Assembly (NCBI GenBank): GCA_019113745.1
Contig: DXGV01000036.1
Location: 38,152-102,151, forward strand
Length of the DNA: 64,000 nt
Reading direction: 5' to 3'
Source of the DNA: Candidatus Blautia intestinavium
GTDB lineage: Bacteria > Bacillota > Clostridia > Lachnospirales > Lachnospiraceae
The position numbers were made by a program, and so were the translations under genes. Shown one piece after another: positions 50,120 to 58,454 of this stretch (the first letter of the stretch is position 1; each line of letters begins with the position of its first letter). The notes below the pieces were generated by a model. That model did no database searches. It was not told where the DNA came from and saw only the letters and a program-made list of their open reading frames with translations.

Positions 50120-50198
50120 GTACAGAAACCGGTGAAAACGGGGTCTGATCACATAGCCTCTTCTTGGAATCTTAAGGAAAGAGAAGGAGTGAAGTTAC

Positions 50199-52370
50199 AT
50201 GAAAGACAGGATTTTCAGTGTCCTGCAGAGAGTGGGACGGAGCTTTATGCTCCCAATTGCGATCCTTCCGGTAGCAGGTCTTCTGCTGGGAATCGGAAGT
50301 TCCTTTACAAATGCCACGACAATTGAGACATACGGTCTCACGGCGGTTCTCGGAGAGGGTACCATCCTTCACGCGCTGCTGGTGATCATGAACAAAGTAG
50401 GCAGCGCCGTATTCGACAATCTGCCGCTGATCTTTGCCGTGGGAGTCGCTATCGGTATGGCGAAAAAGGAGAAAGAAGTATCCGCGCTTTCGGCGGTTAT
50501 TTCCTATTTTGTTATGAACACGGCGATCAACGCCATGCTTACGATCAACGGACAGATCCTGGATAATGGCGAGATCGCGGAATCCGTTCTGGAAGGAACG
50601 ATTACATCTGTGTGCGGGATCCAGTCTCTGCAGATGGGGGTTTTCGGCGGTATCATCGTAGGACTGGGAGTGGCGGCTCTCCACAACCGGTTTTACAGGA
50701 TCCAGCTTCCGAATGCCCTGTCCTTCTTCGGCGGGACAAGGTTTGTACCGATTATTTCCACTATTGTTTATATGTTTGTGGGAATCCTGATGTTTTTTGT
50801 ATGGCCGGTGGTACAGAATGGTATTTACGCGCTGGGAGGTCTTGTCACAGGCTCCGGATATGTGGGAACCCTGATCTTCGGCCTTATTAAGAGAGCCCTG
50901 ATTCCTTTCGGGCTTCATCATGTGTTCTATATGCCCTTCTGGCAGACTGCGGTGGGCGGAACCATGGAAGTAGCGGGACAGATGGTGCAGGGAGGACAGA
51001 ATATCTTCTTTGCGCAGCTTGCGGACTCCGCGAATATCGCTCATTTCAGCGCGGACGCCACAAGATATTTTTCGGGTGAATTTATCTTTATGATCTTCGG
51101 ACTTCCGGGCGCGGCCCTGGCCATGTACCAGTGCGCGAAACCGGAGAAGAAAAAAGCGGCGGGCGGTCTGCTTCTGTCCGCGGCGCTGGCATGTATGGCT
51201 ACCGGCATTACGGAGCCTCTGGAATTTTCCTTCCTTTTTGTGGCTCCGGCTCTGTTTGCGGTACAGGTGGTTCTGGCGGGAAGCGCCTATATGATCGCCC
51301 ATATACTGAATATCGCGGTAGGCCTGACCTTTTCCGGCGGCCTTCTGGACTTTTTCCTGTTTGGTATCCTCCAGGGAAACGAAAAGACCAGTTGGATGAG
51401 AGTTATTCCGGTGGGAATCATTTATTTCCTGCTGTATTACTTTATTTTTAAATTCATGATCAGAAAATTCAACTTCAAGACGCCGGGCCGGGAGGACGAC
51501 GACGTGGAGACGAAACTTTACACCAAAGCGGACGTAAACGCGAGAAAAGAGGCGCAGAAGACAGGAGAAGGTGCAGCCGGAGCAGAAGATCCTGTCAGCG
51601 AGGCTATTACCAGAGGTCTTGGAGGAAAGAAAAATATTTCCGATGTGGACTGCTGCGCCACAAGGCTTCGCTGTACTGTGAAGGACGCTTCACTGGTAAA
51701 CGACGGGGTGTTGAAAGCTACAGGCGCGTCCGGCGTGGTGCATAAAGGAAACGGCGTACAGGTGATTTACGGGCCAAATGTGACAGTGATCAAATCAAAT
51801 CTGGAAGATTATCTGGAAACGGCGCCGGACACACTGGCGGAGGCGGAAGAAACGCCGGAAATCCTGGAAGAAGAGAAAAATTCGGAAAATACAGAGAAAA
51901 AAGTAGTCGGCACAGTTACGATTTCCAGCCCCATCACAGGTATGGCGGCGGATCTTTCCACGGCTCCTGACGAAGCATTTGCCCAGAGAATGATGGGAGA
52001 CGGCGCGGTGGTAACTCCGGAAGATCCCATTGTGAGAGCTCCGGAGGACGGAGAAGTAGCGTTTGTGTTCGACACGAAACATGCGGTCGGTTTTGTGACA
52101 GACTCAGGGATCAGTCTTCTGATCCATGTGGGAATCGATACGGTAAAACTGAATGGGGAAGGCTTTGAAGCTCTGGTAGAGAGCGGACAGACAGTGAAGA
52201 AGGGCGATCCGATGCTGAAACTGGATCTGGATTATCTGAAAGCCCACGCGCCTTCCGTCACCTCTCCGGTTCTCTGCACAGAACTGGAGGACAATCAGAG
52301 AATACGCCTGCTGAAAGAAGGACCGGTAAAGGCAGGGGAAGCGCTTTTTGAAGTGGAAATTCTGGAGTAG
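50199..52370 (+). CDS. ptsG: PTS transporter subunit EIICBA, glucose type
   Basis: 723 residues in the order IIC-IIB-IIA. The membrane IIC part (1-430) starts IFSVLQRVGRSFMLPIAILP and has about ten hydrophobic segments. IIB (about 465-545) has the phosphorylated cysteine in DVDCCATRLRCTV. IIA (about 575-720) has the phosphohistidine in ISLLIHVGIDTVKL. It imports and phosphorylates glucose or a close relative (GlcNAc is the alternative). AAGGAG precedes the ATG. The BglG-type antiterminator gene follows directly. Confidence 0.93.
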   Translation: MKDRIFSVLQRVGRSFMLPIAILPVAGLLLGIGSSFTNATTIETYGLTAVLGEGTILHALLVIMNKVGSAVFDNLPLIFAVGVAIGMAKKEKEVSALSAVISYFVMNTAINAMLTINGQILDNGEIAESVLEGTITSVCGIQSLQMGVFGGIIVGLGVAALHNRFYRIQLPNALSFFGGTRFVPIISTIVYMFVGILMFFVWPVVQNGIYALGGLVTGSGYVGTLIFGLIKRALIPFGLHHVFYMPFWQTAVGGTMEVAGQMVQGGQNIFFAQLADSANIAHFSADATRYFSGEFIFMIFGLPGAALAMYQCAKPEKKKAAGGLLLSAALACMATGITEPLEFSFLFVAPALFAVQVVLAGSAYMIAHILNIAVGLTFSGGLLDFFLFGILQGNEKTSWMRVIPVGIIYFLLYYFIFKFMIRKFNFKTPGREDDDVETKLYTKADVNARKEAQKTGEGAAGAEDPVSEAITRGLGGKKNISDVDCCATRLRCTVKDASLVNDGVLKATGASGVVHKGNGVQVIYGPNVTVIKSNLEDYLETAPDTLAEAEETPEILEEEKNSENTEKKVVGTVTISSPITGMAADLSTAPDEAFAQRMMGDGAVVTPEDPIVRAPEDGEVAFVFDTKHAVGFVTDSGISLLIHVGIDTVKLNGEGFEALVESGQTVKKGDPMLKLDLDYLKAHAPSVTSPVLCTELEDNQRIRLLKEGPVKAGEALFEVEILE

Positions 52371-52399
52371 GATCCGGTCCGGATGGGGAAGAGATACGG

Positions 52400-53248
52400 A
52401 TGATTTTCAGGATAGCAAAAGTATTAAATCACAATTCATTTATTGGTATTGATGATGGAAAGACAACAGAATATCTTGTGATGGGAAAGGGCGTCGCTTT
52501 TGGCAAAAAGGTAAGCCAGACAGTGGAAACAGGCCAGGACGTAAGGGTATATTCTCTGAATGAGCTGACAGAACGGGGAGAGGCCCGGGACATTATCAGA
52601 TCGGTGCCTCCGGAGTGCCTGGAGCTTGCCGGAGAGGTTCTGGACCGGGCGGAAAAAGAATTCGGAGAACTGGATCGTTCCATTCTCTTTCCCATGGCGG
52701 ATCACATTGCTTTTGCCGTCCGCCGTATCCGGAACAAAGAACAGATCAGCAATCCTCTCACAGAGGACATCCGCGTTCTGTTCCATAAAGAATACAAGGT
52801 GGCGCAGTGCATGGAAGAACTCCTCCGGGAGCGTTTTCACCTGGAAATCGACGAACACGAGGTGGGATACATTGCTCTTCATATCCATTCGGCTATTGTG
52901 GATGAAAAAGTTTCCCAGGCCATGCAGATGGCCCGGTCAGTGAGAGAGTGTATCTCCCTTGTGGAAAAAGAAACGGGAAAGAAGATAGACGTAATGTCGC
53001 TTTCCTACAACCGTCTTATGAATCATGTGCGCTACATGGTAGCAAGAGCCGTCAGCGGGGAAAAGCTGAAGGTGAATATGAACGATTATATGGAGGTCAG
53101 ATTTCCGGAGGCATACAAAGCCTCCCGGCAGATCTGCCGGGAAATGGAAAAGAATCTGAAGCTTCCTTTTAACGAGGTTGAAATCGGGTATCTGGCTATG
53201 CATCTGGAGAGGGTAATGGATACGGAACTTCAGGAAAAAAATGCATAG
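52400..53248 (+). CDS. BglG/GlcT-family transcription antiterminator
   Basis: 282 residues: an RNA-binding CAT domain (1-56, IAKVLNHNSFIGIDDGKTTEYL) and two PTS regulation domains (about 70-170 and 180-282) with conserved histidines such as ADHIAFAVRRI and ALHIHSA, and MNHVRYMVARAV and MHLERVM. When sugar is present it binds the leader RNA of the PTS gene and prevents the terminator. PTS proteins phosphorylate it to control dimerisation. It begins 29 bases after the EIICBA gene. GlcT is the best name by context, but LicT-type specificity cannot be excluded. Confidence 0.92.
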   Translation: MIFRIAKVLNHNSFIGIDDGKTTEYLVMGKGVAFGKKVSQTVETGQDVRVYSLNELTERGEARDIIRSVPPECLELAGEVLDRAEKEFGELDRSILFPMADHIAFAVRRIRNKEQISNPLTEDIRVLFHKEYKVAQCMEELLRERFHLEIDEHEVGYIALHIHSAIVDEKVSQAMQMARSVRECISLVEKETGKKIDVMSLSYNRLMNHVRYMVARAVSGEKLKVNMNDYMEVRFPEAYKASRQICREMEKNLKLPFNEVEIGYLAMHLERVMDTELQEKNA

Positions 53249-53253
53249 AAGAA

Positions 53254-53282
53254 TTTACATACAGGGAAAAATGTATTATTAT
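53254..53282 (+). promoter_or_regulatory. Promoter of ptsH-ptsI
   Basis: TTTACA at 53254-53259 and TATTAT at 53277-53282, 17 bases apart. A perfect palindrome TTATTAGACTAATAA (53279-53293) overlaps the -10 and the start point and may be an operator. Confidence 0.65.
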
Positions 53283-53315
53283 TAGACTAATAAAGTGTAA
53301 AGGAGAGTTTGTACT

Positions 53316-53573
53316 ATGAAAACATTTGACTACACCATCAAGGATGAGCTGGGAATCCATGCAAGACCGGCAGGACTGCTTGTAAAAGAGGCGAAGAAAT
53401 TTACTTCTGACTGTACCATTACCAAGGACGGCAAGACCAAGAAGCTTACCCAGCTTATGATGCTGATGTCTCTGGGCGTTAAGAACGGCGATACTGTAAC
53501 CATTTCTGCGGAAGGTGAAGACGAGGACGCGGCTATTGAGGCGCTGAAGGATTTCTTTGAGAAGAATCTGTAA
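53316..53573 (+). CDS. ptsH: PTS phosphocarrier protein HPr, with Gln at position 46
   Basis: 85 residues. The active-site histidine is His15 (GIHARPAG), phosphorylated by Enzyme I. Around the regulatory site the sequence is GKTKKLTQLMMLMSLGV, which by ungapped alignment to B. subtilis HPr puts Gln46 where Ser46 is phosphorylated by HPr kinase. Sugar transport should work, but classic Ser46-P carbon catabolite repression through this HPr should not. AAAGGAG precedes the ATG. ptsI follows 19 bases later. Confidence 0.95.
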   Translation: MKTFDYTIKDELGIHARPAGLLVKEAKKFTSDCTITKDGKTKKLTQLMMLMSLGVKNGDTVTISAEGEDEDAAIEALKDFFEKNL

Positions 53574-53592
53574 TTAACAGGGGGGATAAAGT

Positions 53593-55221
53593 ATGCAGTG
53601 TTTCCAGGGTAAATCCGTTTATAAAGGGATTGTCCTCGGTCCTGTCGTTGTTCTGAAAAAGAACGACTATCAGGTGAAAAGAACGAGAACAGAGGATCCG
53701 GAAGCAGAGATCGGGCGTGTGGAGAAGGCTGTGGAGGAATCCAAGGCGCAGCTTCAGAAGCTTTATGACAAGGCTCTGAAAGAAGTGGGCGAAGCCAGCG
53801 CGGCAATCTTCGAGGTTCACCAGATGATGCTGGAGGACGACGACTATCTGGAAGCGATCCAGAATATGATCCGTACAGAATCCATTAACGCAGAGTATGC
53901 GGTGGCTGTAACGGGAGATAATTTTTCCGAGATGTTCACGTCTATGGACGACGATTACATGAAGGCCCGCGCGGCGGATATTAAAGATATATCAGAACGT
54001 GTTGTCCGCAATTTAAGCGGGCAGGGAGATATTGATCTGAGTTCTATCGATCCATCCGTGATCGTTGCCGATGATCTTACTCCCAGTGAGACGGTGCAGA
54101 TGGATAAGGAAAAGATCCTTGCATTTGTCACTGTTCATGGTTCCACCAACTCCCATACGGCGATCCTTGCCCGTATGATGAACATTCCGGCGCTGATCGG
54201 CGTACCCATGGATCTGGAGCAGCTTGAGAACGGAATGACGGCTGTTGTGGACGGGTTCAAAGGCGAAGTGATCTTTGATCCCGATGAGGAGATTCGTGAA
54301 GCCACTCTTAAGAGGATGCATGAAGAGGAGGAGAAACTGAAACTTCTCCAGGAGCTTAAGGGCAAGGAGAACGTTACCCTCGACGGACATAAGATTAATA
54401 TTTACGCCAATATCGGAAGCGTAGGCGATATCGGTTATGTTCTTGAGAACGACGCCGGCGGAATCGGCCTTTTCCGCAGCGAGTTCCTGTATCTGGGAAG
54501 AGACGACTTCCCCACAGAGGAGGAGCAGTTCCAGGCGTACCGCCAGGCTGTACAGATGATGGCCGGCAAGAAAGTGATCATCCGTACTCTTGATATCGGA
54601 GCAGACAAGCAGGTGGATTACTTCAACCTGGGCAAAGAGGACAATCCCGCCCTCGGATACCGCGCGATCCGCATCTGCCTGAAGCAGCCGGATATTTTTA
54701 AAACACAGCTCCGTGCCCTTCTGCGCGCCGCTGTCTACGGCAACCTGTCCATTATGTATCCCATGATCACATCTGTGGAAGAAGTGCGGCAGATCTACGC
54801 GATCGTGGACGAGGTGGAGAAAGAACTTCAGGAGCAGGAGATCCAGTACAGGATCCCGGAACAGGGAATCATGATCGAGACTCCCGCGTCTGTAATGATC
54901 AGCGATAAACTCGCTGAGGTTGTGGATTTCTTCAGTATCGGAACCAACGATCTGACCCAGTATACACTGGCTATCGACAGGCAGAACGAGAAACTGGATG
55001 ATTTCTATAATCCGCATCACGAAGCGATCCTTCGCATGATCAAAATGGTAACGGACAACGCTCATGCCCATGGCAAATGGGCGGGTATCTGCGGCGAGCT
55101 TGGCGCGGATACAGAGCTTACCGAAGAGTTTGTGCGCATGGGTCTGGACGAACTGTCCGTGGCTCCGTCCATGATACTGAAGCTGCGTAAGATCGTGCGT
55201 GAAATGAAGGTCGAAGAGTAA
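53593..55221 (+). CDS. ptsI: PTS Enzyme I (phosphoenolpyruvate-protein phosphotransferase)
   Basis: 542 residues. It takes phosphate from PEP and passes it to HPr. N-terminal HPr-binding helices, the swivelling domain with the active histidine in VHGSTNSHTAILAR, and the PEP-binding barrel with GGIGLFRSEFLYLGR, RTLDIGADKQ and FFSIGTNDLTQYTLA are all present, of normal length. GGGGGG lies ahead of the start. A bidirectional terminator follows. Confidence 0.97.
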   Translation: MQCFQGKSVYKGIVLGPVVVLKKNDYQVKRTRTEDPEAEIGRVEKAVEESKAQLQKLYDKALKEVGEASAAIFEVHQMMLEDDDYLEAIQNMIRTESINAEYAVAVTGDNFSEMFTSMDDDYMKARAADIKDISERVVRNLSGQGDIDLSSIDPSVIVADDLTPSETVQMDKEKILAFVTVHGSTNSHTAILARMMNIPALIGVPMDLEQLENGMTAVVDGFKGEVIFDPDEEIREATLKRMHEEEEKLKLLQELKGKENVTLDGHKINIYANIGSVGDIGYVLENDAGGIGLFRSEFLYLGRDDFPTEEEQFQAYRQAVQMMAGKKVIIRTLDIGADKQVDYFNLGKEDNPALGYRAIRICLKQPDIFKTQLRALLRAAVYGNLSIMYPMITSVEEVRQIYAIVDEVEKELQEQEIQYRIPEQGIMIETPASVMISDKLAEVVDFFSIGTNDLTQYTLAIDRQNEKLDDFYNPHHEAILRMIKMVTDNAHAHGKWAGICGELGADTELTEEFVRMGLDELSVAPSMILKLRKIVREMKVEE

Positions 55222-55249
55222 TTTTGTAAATTATATGATCAGGATAAAA

Positions 55250-55284
55250 AACCTCCCGGAAGCGTTGTGCTTTCCGGGAGGTTT
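55250..55284. terminator. Bidirectional terminator between ptsI and the symporter gene
   Basis: AACCTCCCGGAA (55250-55261) pairs with TTCCGGGAGGTT (55272-55283), with A- and U-runs on either side, serving two convergent genes. Confidence 0.92.
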
Positions 55285-55299
55285 CACATATATGGATTT

Positions 55300-56727
55300 T
55301 TATTTCTCGTCAACGTATGCGGACGGCGCGGGAGCAACTCCACGGCCCCACTCGATGAAGTTTACGATGAAGAATACCACAACGCTGACCGCGCAGCCGA
55401 ATACAACGGGCAGGATTCCGAACTTGAATCCGCCGCCGCTTAAGAACTGCCAGAAGCAGAAACCGATGGTTCCGCCGATCAGTGAGATGATACCGGAGTT
55501 TCTGGTGGCTTTCGGTACGATCAGTCCCAGACCATAGGCGGCGAAAGGACCGGCGCAGCGGATACCGAAGGCGAAGGTGTTCATGGTTACGATAGGAACG
55601 CCTGCCATGGAGATGATCATGGCGATCACTGCGGATACCACGTTACATGCCCTGGTATATGTAATAACCTGCTTGTCGCTGAGCTTCTTTCCGCCGTATT
55701 TCAGATACAGGTCGTTCATGATCATGGTGGACATACACAGAAGGTTGGAGTCCGCGGAGGACATGGTTGCGCAGATGATTGCTGCGGAGATGATTCCCAC
55801 GATAACTCCCGGCGCATGTGCTGTGGTAACTGCCATCATGGCGTTGGCGCCGCCGTCCGCCAGATCCGGCATGGTTGCCAGTGCGGCAAGACCAAGCAGG
55901 GTGGGGAAGATGGACATTGCAGCCATGAGGACTGCGGAAAGCCATGCCGCCTGTTTCGCTGTTTTTTCATCCTTGGCTGTCTCGAAACGGGATACCATTT
56001 CCGGACCGGCCAGGAAAGTGCAGAAATAATTAAATATGTAGCCGATGATCGTTACCCAGCCGATCTTTGTGAAGCTGAGCTGTACAGGAGGAAGCGCTTC
56101 TGAGATCGCTTCCCATCCGCCGCATCCGCTGATAACGATGGGGGTGGCGATTGCCAGACCTACCAGGATAATGGCAAACTGGATAAGGTCTGAGATCTGG
56201 TCTGCGATCATTCCTCCAAAGGTTGTATAAATGATGACAACGGCTCCGGCGATCACCAGGGCAACGTTTGTGGGGATCCCTGTCAGACTCGCTACAACCG
56301 TACCGGATGCGGCGATCTGGGAGGAAGTCAGACAGAAAAGTGAAAGCACGCTTAAGATCGCTGTAAGGGTGCTGGATACGTGACCGAAACGGCGTCCTAC
56401 GACCTCCGGGATAGTCACAGCCATGGTCTGGCGGATCTTCGGCGCGAAGTACGCCAGCGGTATCATTGCGATGGAAGCCGCGAGTACGTACCAGATGGCG
56501 CTCATTCCCCATTCACCGAAAGCCTTTTGCGCAAGGCCGGTGGTGGAACCGCCGCCGATATTATTGGCGGAAAGGGAGAAGGCTACCATGAACAGGCCCA
56601 TGCGGCGGCCTGCAAGCATATAGTCGCTGCTGTCCTTGATCTGGAGCTTGCCGACGATGAAACCGACAAGAAGCATACCTACCAGATATGCGACTACAAT
56701 GATAAGAGCTTGGGTTTGTAATACCAT
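55300..56727 (-). CDS. Sodium:solute symporter family transporter
   Basis: 475 residues with about thirteen hydrophobic segments, SSS family. Blocks are DSSDYMLAGRRMGLFMVAFS, SANNIGGGSTTGLAQKAF, TFGGMIADQISDLIQF and SAAIICATMSSADSNLL with the sodium-site serines. The solute cannot be told from sequence; pantothenate, proline, sialic acid and others are possible. AGGAGG lies ahead of the ATG at 56727. The upstream leader holds two terminators (next entries). Confidence 0.92.
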   Translation of the reverse strand: MVLQTQALIIVVAYLVGMLLVGFIVGKLQIKDSSDYMLAGRRMGLFMVAFSLSANNIGGGSTTGLAQKAFGEWGMSAIWYVLAASIAMIPLAYFAPKIRQTMAVTIPEVVGRRFGHVSSTLTAILSVLSLFCLTSSQIAASGTVVASLTGIPTNVALVIAGAVVIIYTTFGGMIADQISDLIQFAIILVGLAIATPIVISGCGGWEAISEALPPVQLSFTKIGWVTIIGYIFNYFCTFLAGPEMVSRFETAKDEKTAKQAAWLSAVLMAAMSIFPTLLGLAALATMPDLADGGANAMMAVTTAHAPGVIVGIISAAIICATMSSADSNLLCMSTMIMNDLYLKYGGKKLSDKQVITYTRACNVVSAVIAMIISMAGVPIVTMNTFAFGIRCAGPFAAYGLGLIVPKATRNSGIISLIGGTIGFCFWQFLSGGGFKFGILPVVFGCAVSVVVFFIVNFIEWGRGVAPAPSAYVDEK

Positions 56728-56851
56728 AAACCAGTCCTCCTTAAATTATAAAAATATTGTGAAAAATATAAAAAAATTATAACTTATTTCAATCAAAAAG
56801 TAAATTAGTTTTTCTATTAATCTCCTCCTGTTCCTCTTTCAAGTAAAAAAA

Positions 56852-56883
56852 GCATCTCGGAAATGGTACCACTTTCCGGATGC
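56852..56883 (-). terminator. Second leader terminator of the symporter gene
   Basis: On the minus strand GCATC..GGAAA pairs with TTTCC..GATGC around GTGGTACCA and is followed by seven U (56845-56851). The GGTACC core recalls the T-box sequence, but no stem I or specifier was found. Confidence 0.72.
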
Positions 56884-56918
56884 ACATCTTTGTACTTGTA
56901 AAAATATCTATAAAAAAA

Positions 56919-56951
56919 GGATATCAGAGCAGCCGGAGCACTCTGACATCC
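56919..56951 (-). terminator. First leader terminator of the symporter gene
   Basis: On the minus strand GGATGTCAGAG (56941-56951) pairs with CTCTGATATCC (56919-56929) around an 11-base loop, followed by seven U. It begins about 8 bases after the predicted transcription start and would release an RNA of under 60 bases. Confidence 0.78.
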
Positions 56952-56964
56952 TTGTCTGAATCCG

Positions 56965-56993
56965 ATAATAGCACATGAAACTGTAAAATTCAA
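56965..56993 (-). promoter_or_regulatory. Promoter of the symporter transcript
   Basis: On the minus strand TTGAAT (56988-56993) and TATTAT (56965-56970) are 17 bases apart with an extended -10 TG. The leader to the ATG is about 230 bases. Confidence 0.75.
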
Positions 56994-57125
56994 GAGAAAT
57001 ATTTCCGCATCAACACAAAATACCGTAAATTCCTTCTGTTTTTCTCATAGATTTATGAAAAGGGGAGTGCGCCGGCAGCCGGTTCCGCTGCCGGACGTCC
57101 CGGTAAAATATAGGGGGAAGAACGG

Positions 57126-57980
57126 ATGGAAGATCAGAAAATGGACAATCTTCTGAACCTGGCGTCTGATTCCACAGAAGAAGAGCGCCGGAAATCAGGG
57201 AATCTGAATGTTGGTTATACACAAGAAACAGGAATGTGGGATATAGTGATAAAATACAGTGGAGAAATCGGGGCGCTGTCCGGGGAAGGAGTGCGGGCAG
57301 CCCCCCTTTTGGGCGGATATGCGGTGGTAACGCTTCCGGAGCGGCAGTTGGAAAGCTTTGTGTCGCAGCCTCAGATTGAGTTCGCGGAAATGCCGAAGCG
57401 TCTCTATTTTCAGGTGGATCAGGGAACGGAAGCGAGTTGTATACGTCCGGTACAGAGAGAAATTGACGGAGAGCCGGGACTTACCGGGAAGGGAGTGCTG
57501 ATCGGAATTGTGGATTCCGGAGTGGATTACCGTCATCCGGATTTCCAAAGAGAGGACGTAACAAGCCGTATTCTGAAGCTGTGGGATCAGAGCGCGCCGA
57601 AAGAGGCGGGCCGTCCGCCAGAGGGTTATTTCCTGGGAGCAGAATATGGTGAGGAAGAAATCAACCGCGCTCTGGAGCTTCCGGAAGAAGAGGGCAGGCT
57701 TCTCGTGCCCCAGCAGGATCTCAGCGGGCATGGGACGGCAGTGCTGGGGATCGCTGCAGGAAACGGAAGGGCCTCCGGCGGCGTTTATCGCGGTGTAGCC
57801 TGTGAAAGCGATATCATTGCGGTGAAAATGGGAACACCAAGGGAGAATTCCTTTCCAAGAACCACTGAGCTGATGCAAGGAGTGGATTACCTGGTGCGTC
57901 AGGCGCTGAGACTGGGAAGGCCCATGGCTGTTAATTTAAGCTTCGGGAATAATTATGGTTCTCATGAACCTTATAATTAG
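57126..57980 (+). pseudogene. Truncated S8 (subtilase) family peptidase
   Basis: 284 residues. The catalytic aspartate (GIVDSGVDYRHPDF, about 131-144) and histidine (LSGHGTAVLGIAAG, about 206-219) are present, but the frame ends at MAVNLSFGNNYGSHEPYN, before the oxyanion asparagine and the catalytic serine block GTSxA. Intact clostridial relatives run to roughly 550-600 residues, so half the protein is missing. No C-terminal part is seen downstream: a terminator follows within 15 bases and then an opposite-strand gene. It is best read as a 3' deletion. GGGGGAAG precedes the start. A residual binding function is possible. Confidence 0.8.
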
Positions 57981-57994
57981 GGGAAAGACAAAGA

Positions 57995-58036
57995 AAACAC
58001 TGATATTTCCTGCGTTTGCAGGCTGTATCAGTGTTT
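57995..58036. terminator. Hairpin between the truncated subtilase and the small minus-strand gene
   Basis: AAACACTGATA (57995-58005) pairs with TATCAGTGTTT (58026-58036), with an inner CCTGC/GCAGG. The A- and T-rich ends allow it to work in both directions. It overlaps the stop codon of the minus-strand gene. Confidence 0.75.
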
Positions 58037-58205
58037 ACTTTATATGAGAATCGGCTGTCGTTTTTACCTTGTAGTATTCGGTCAGGATCATATTAATCTG
58101 CTGGGAACGTGTGCGGAAATTCTCTTTTGCGTCCTTGTCGATTTCGGCTACCAACTCTTTTGAAAGAGTTGTATAAACCTGTATATTGTTGGAACTGATA
58201 GCCAT
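58035..58205 (-). CDS. Small ribbon-helix-helix protein
   Basis: A 56-residue gene, starting at the ATG complementary to 58203-58205 behind GGAGGTG. The sequence starts MAISSNNIQVYTTLSKELV and continues with a helix pair (EIDKDAKENFRTRSQQINMI), which fits the CopG/Arc ribbon-helix-helix fold: an N-terminal strand followed by two helices. Such proteins bind DNA as dimers, often as antitoxins or small repressors. No toxin-like partner is visible next to it. It may be left over from a small mobile or addiction module at the site where the subtilase gene was cut. Confidence 0.72.
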   Translation of the reverse strand: MAISSNNIQVYTTLSKELVAEIDKDAKENFRTRSQQINMILTEYYKVKTTADSHIK

Positions 58206-58389
58206 ATAGCACCTCCGGTTAAAATTAATAACTGTATTTTATCATAAAAACAATGTATAAACAACTTTCAAGAAGTAATCAGGGCAGCGTAAAACTTCCG
58301 TTTCAATACTAATTAAATCTGATTGGTGGTATTTGTTGTTCTTTACTTTCCCAGATGTAACAGTAGTATACCGTGTCGAAATGGTGAAG

Positions 58390-58418
58390 TTGCTTTTTGG
58401 AAGGCGAGGTGTTATACT
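58390..58418 (+). promoter_or_regulatory. Promoter of the ROK regulator gene
   Basis: TTGCTT at 58390-58395 and TATACT at 58413-58418, 17 bases apart. Confidence 0.65.
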
Positions 58419-58427
58419 AAAGAAAAC

Positions 58428-58443
58428 ACTTTAATAAAGTATA
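58428..58443. promoter_or_regulatory. Operator of the ROK regulator, copy 1
   Basis: ACTTTAATAAAGT (58428-58440) is a perfect odd palindrome just after the predicted transcription start. The 14 bases TTTAATAAAGTATA (58430-58443) recur exactly before the polyol dehydrogenase gene. Confidence 0.65.
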
Positions 58444-58454
58444 GGCGGTATAAC

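Noticed and set aside
50090-50326. Leader peptide gene upstream of the PTS gene
   Set aside because: The frame runs through the terminator stem and overlaps the real PTS start in another frame; no coding character.
56845-57050. T-box riboswitch before the symporter gene, because of GTGGTACC in a terminator loop
   Set aside because: Too few bases lie between the predicted start and this hairpin for a stem I with specifier loop, and another terminator occupies that space.
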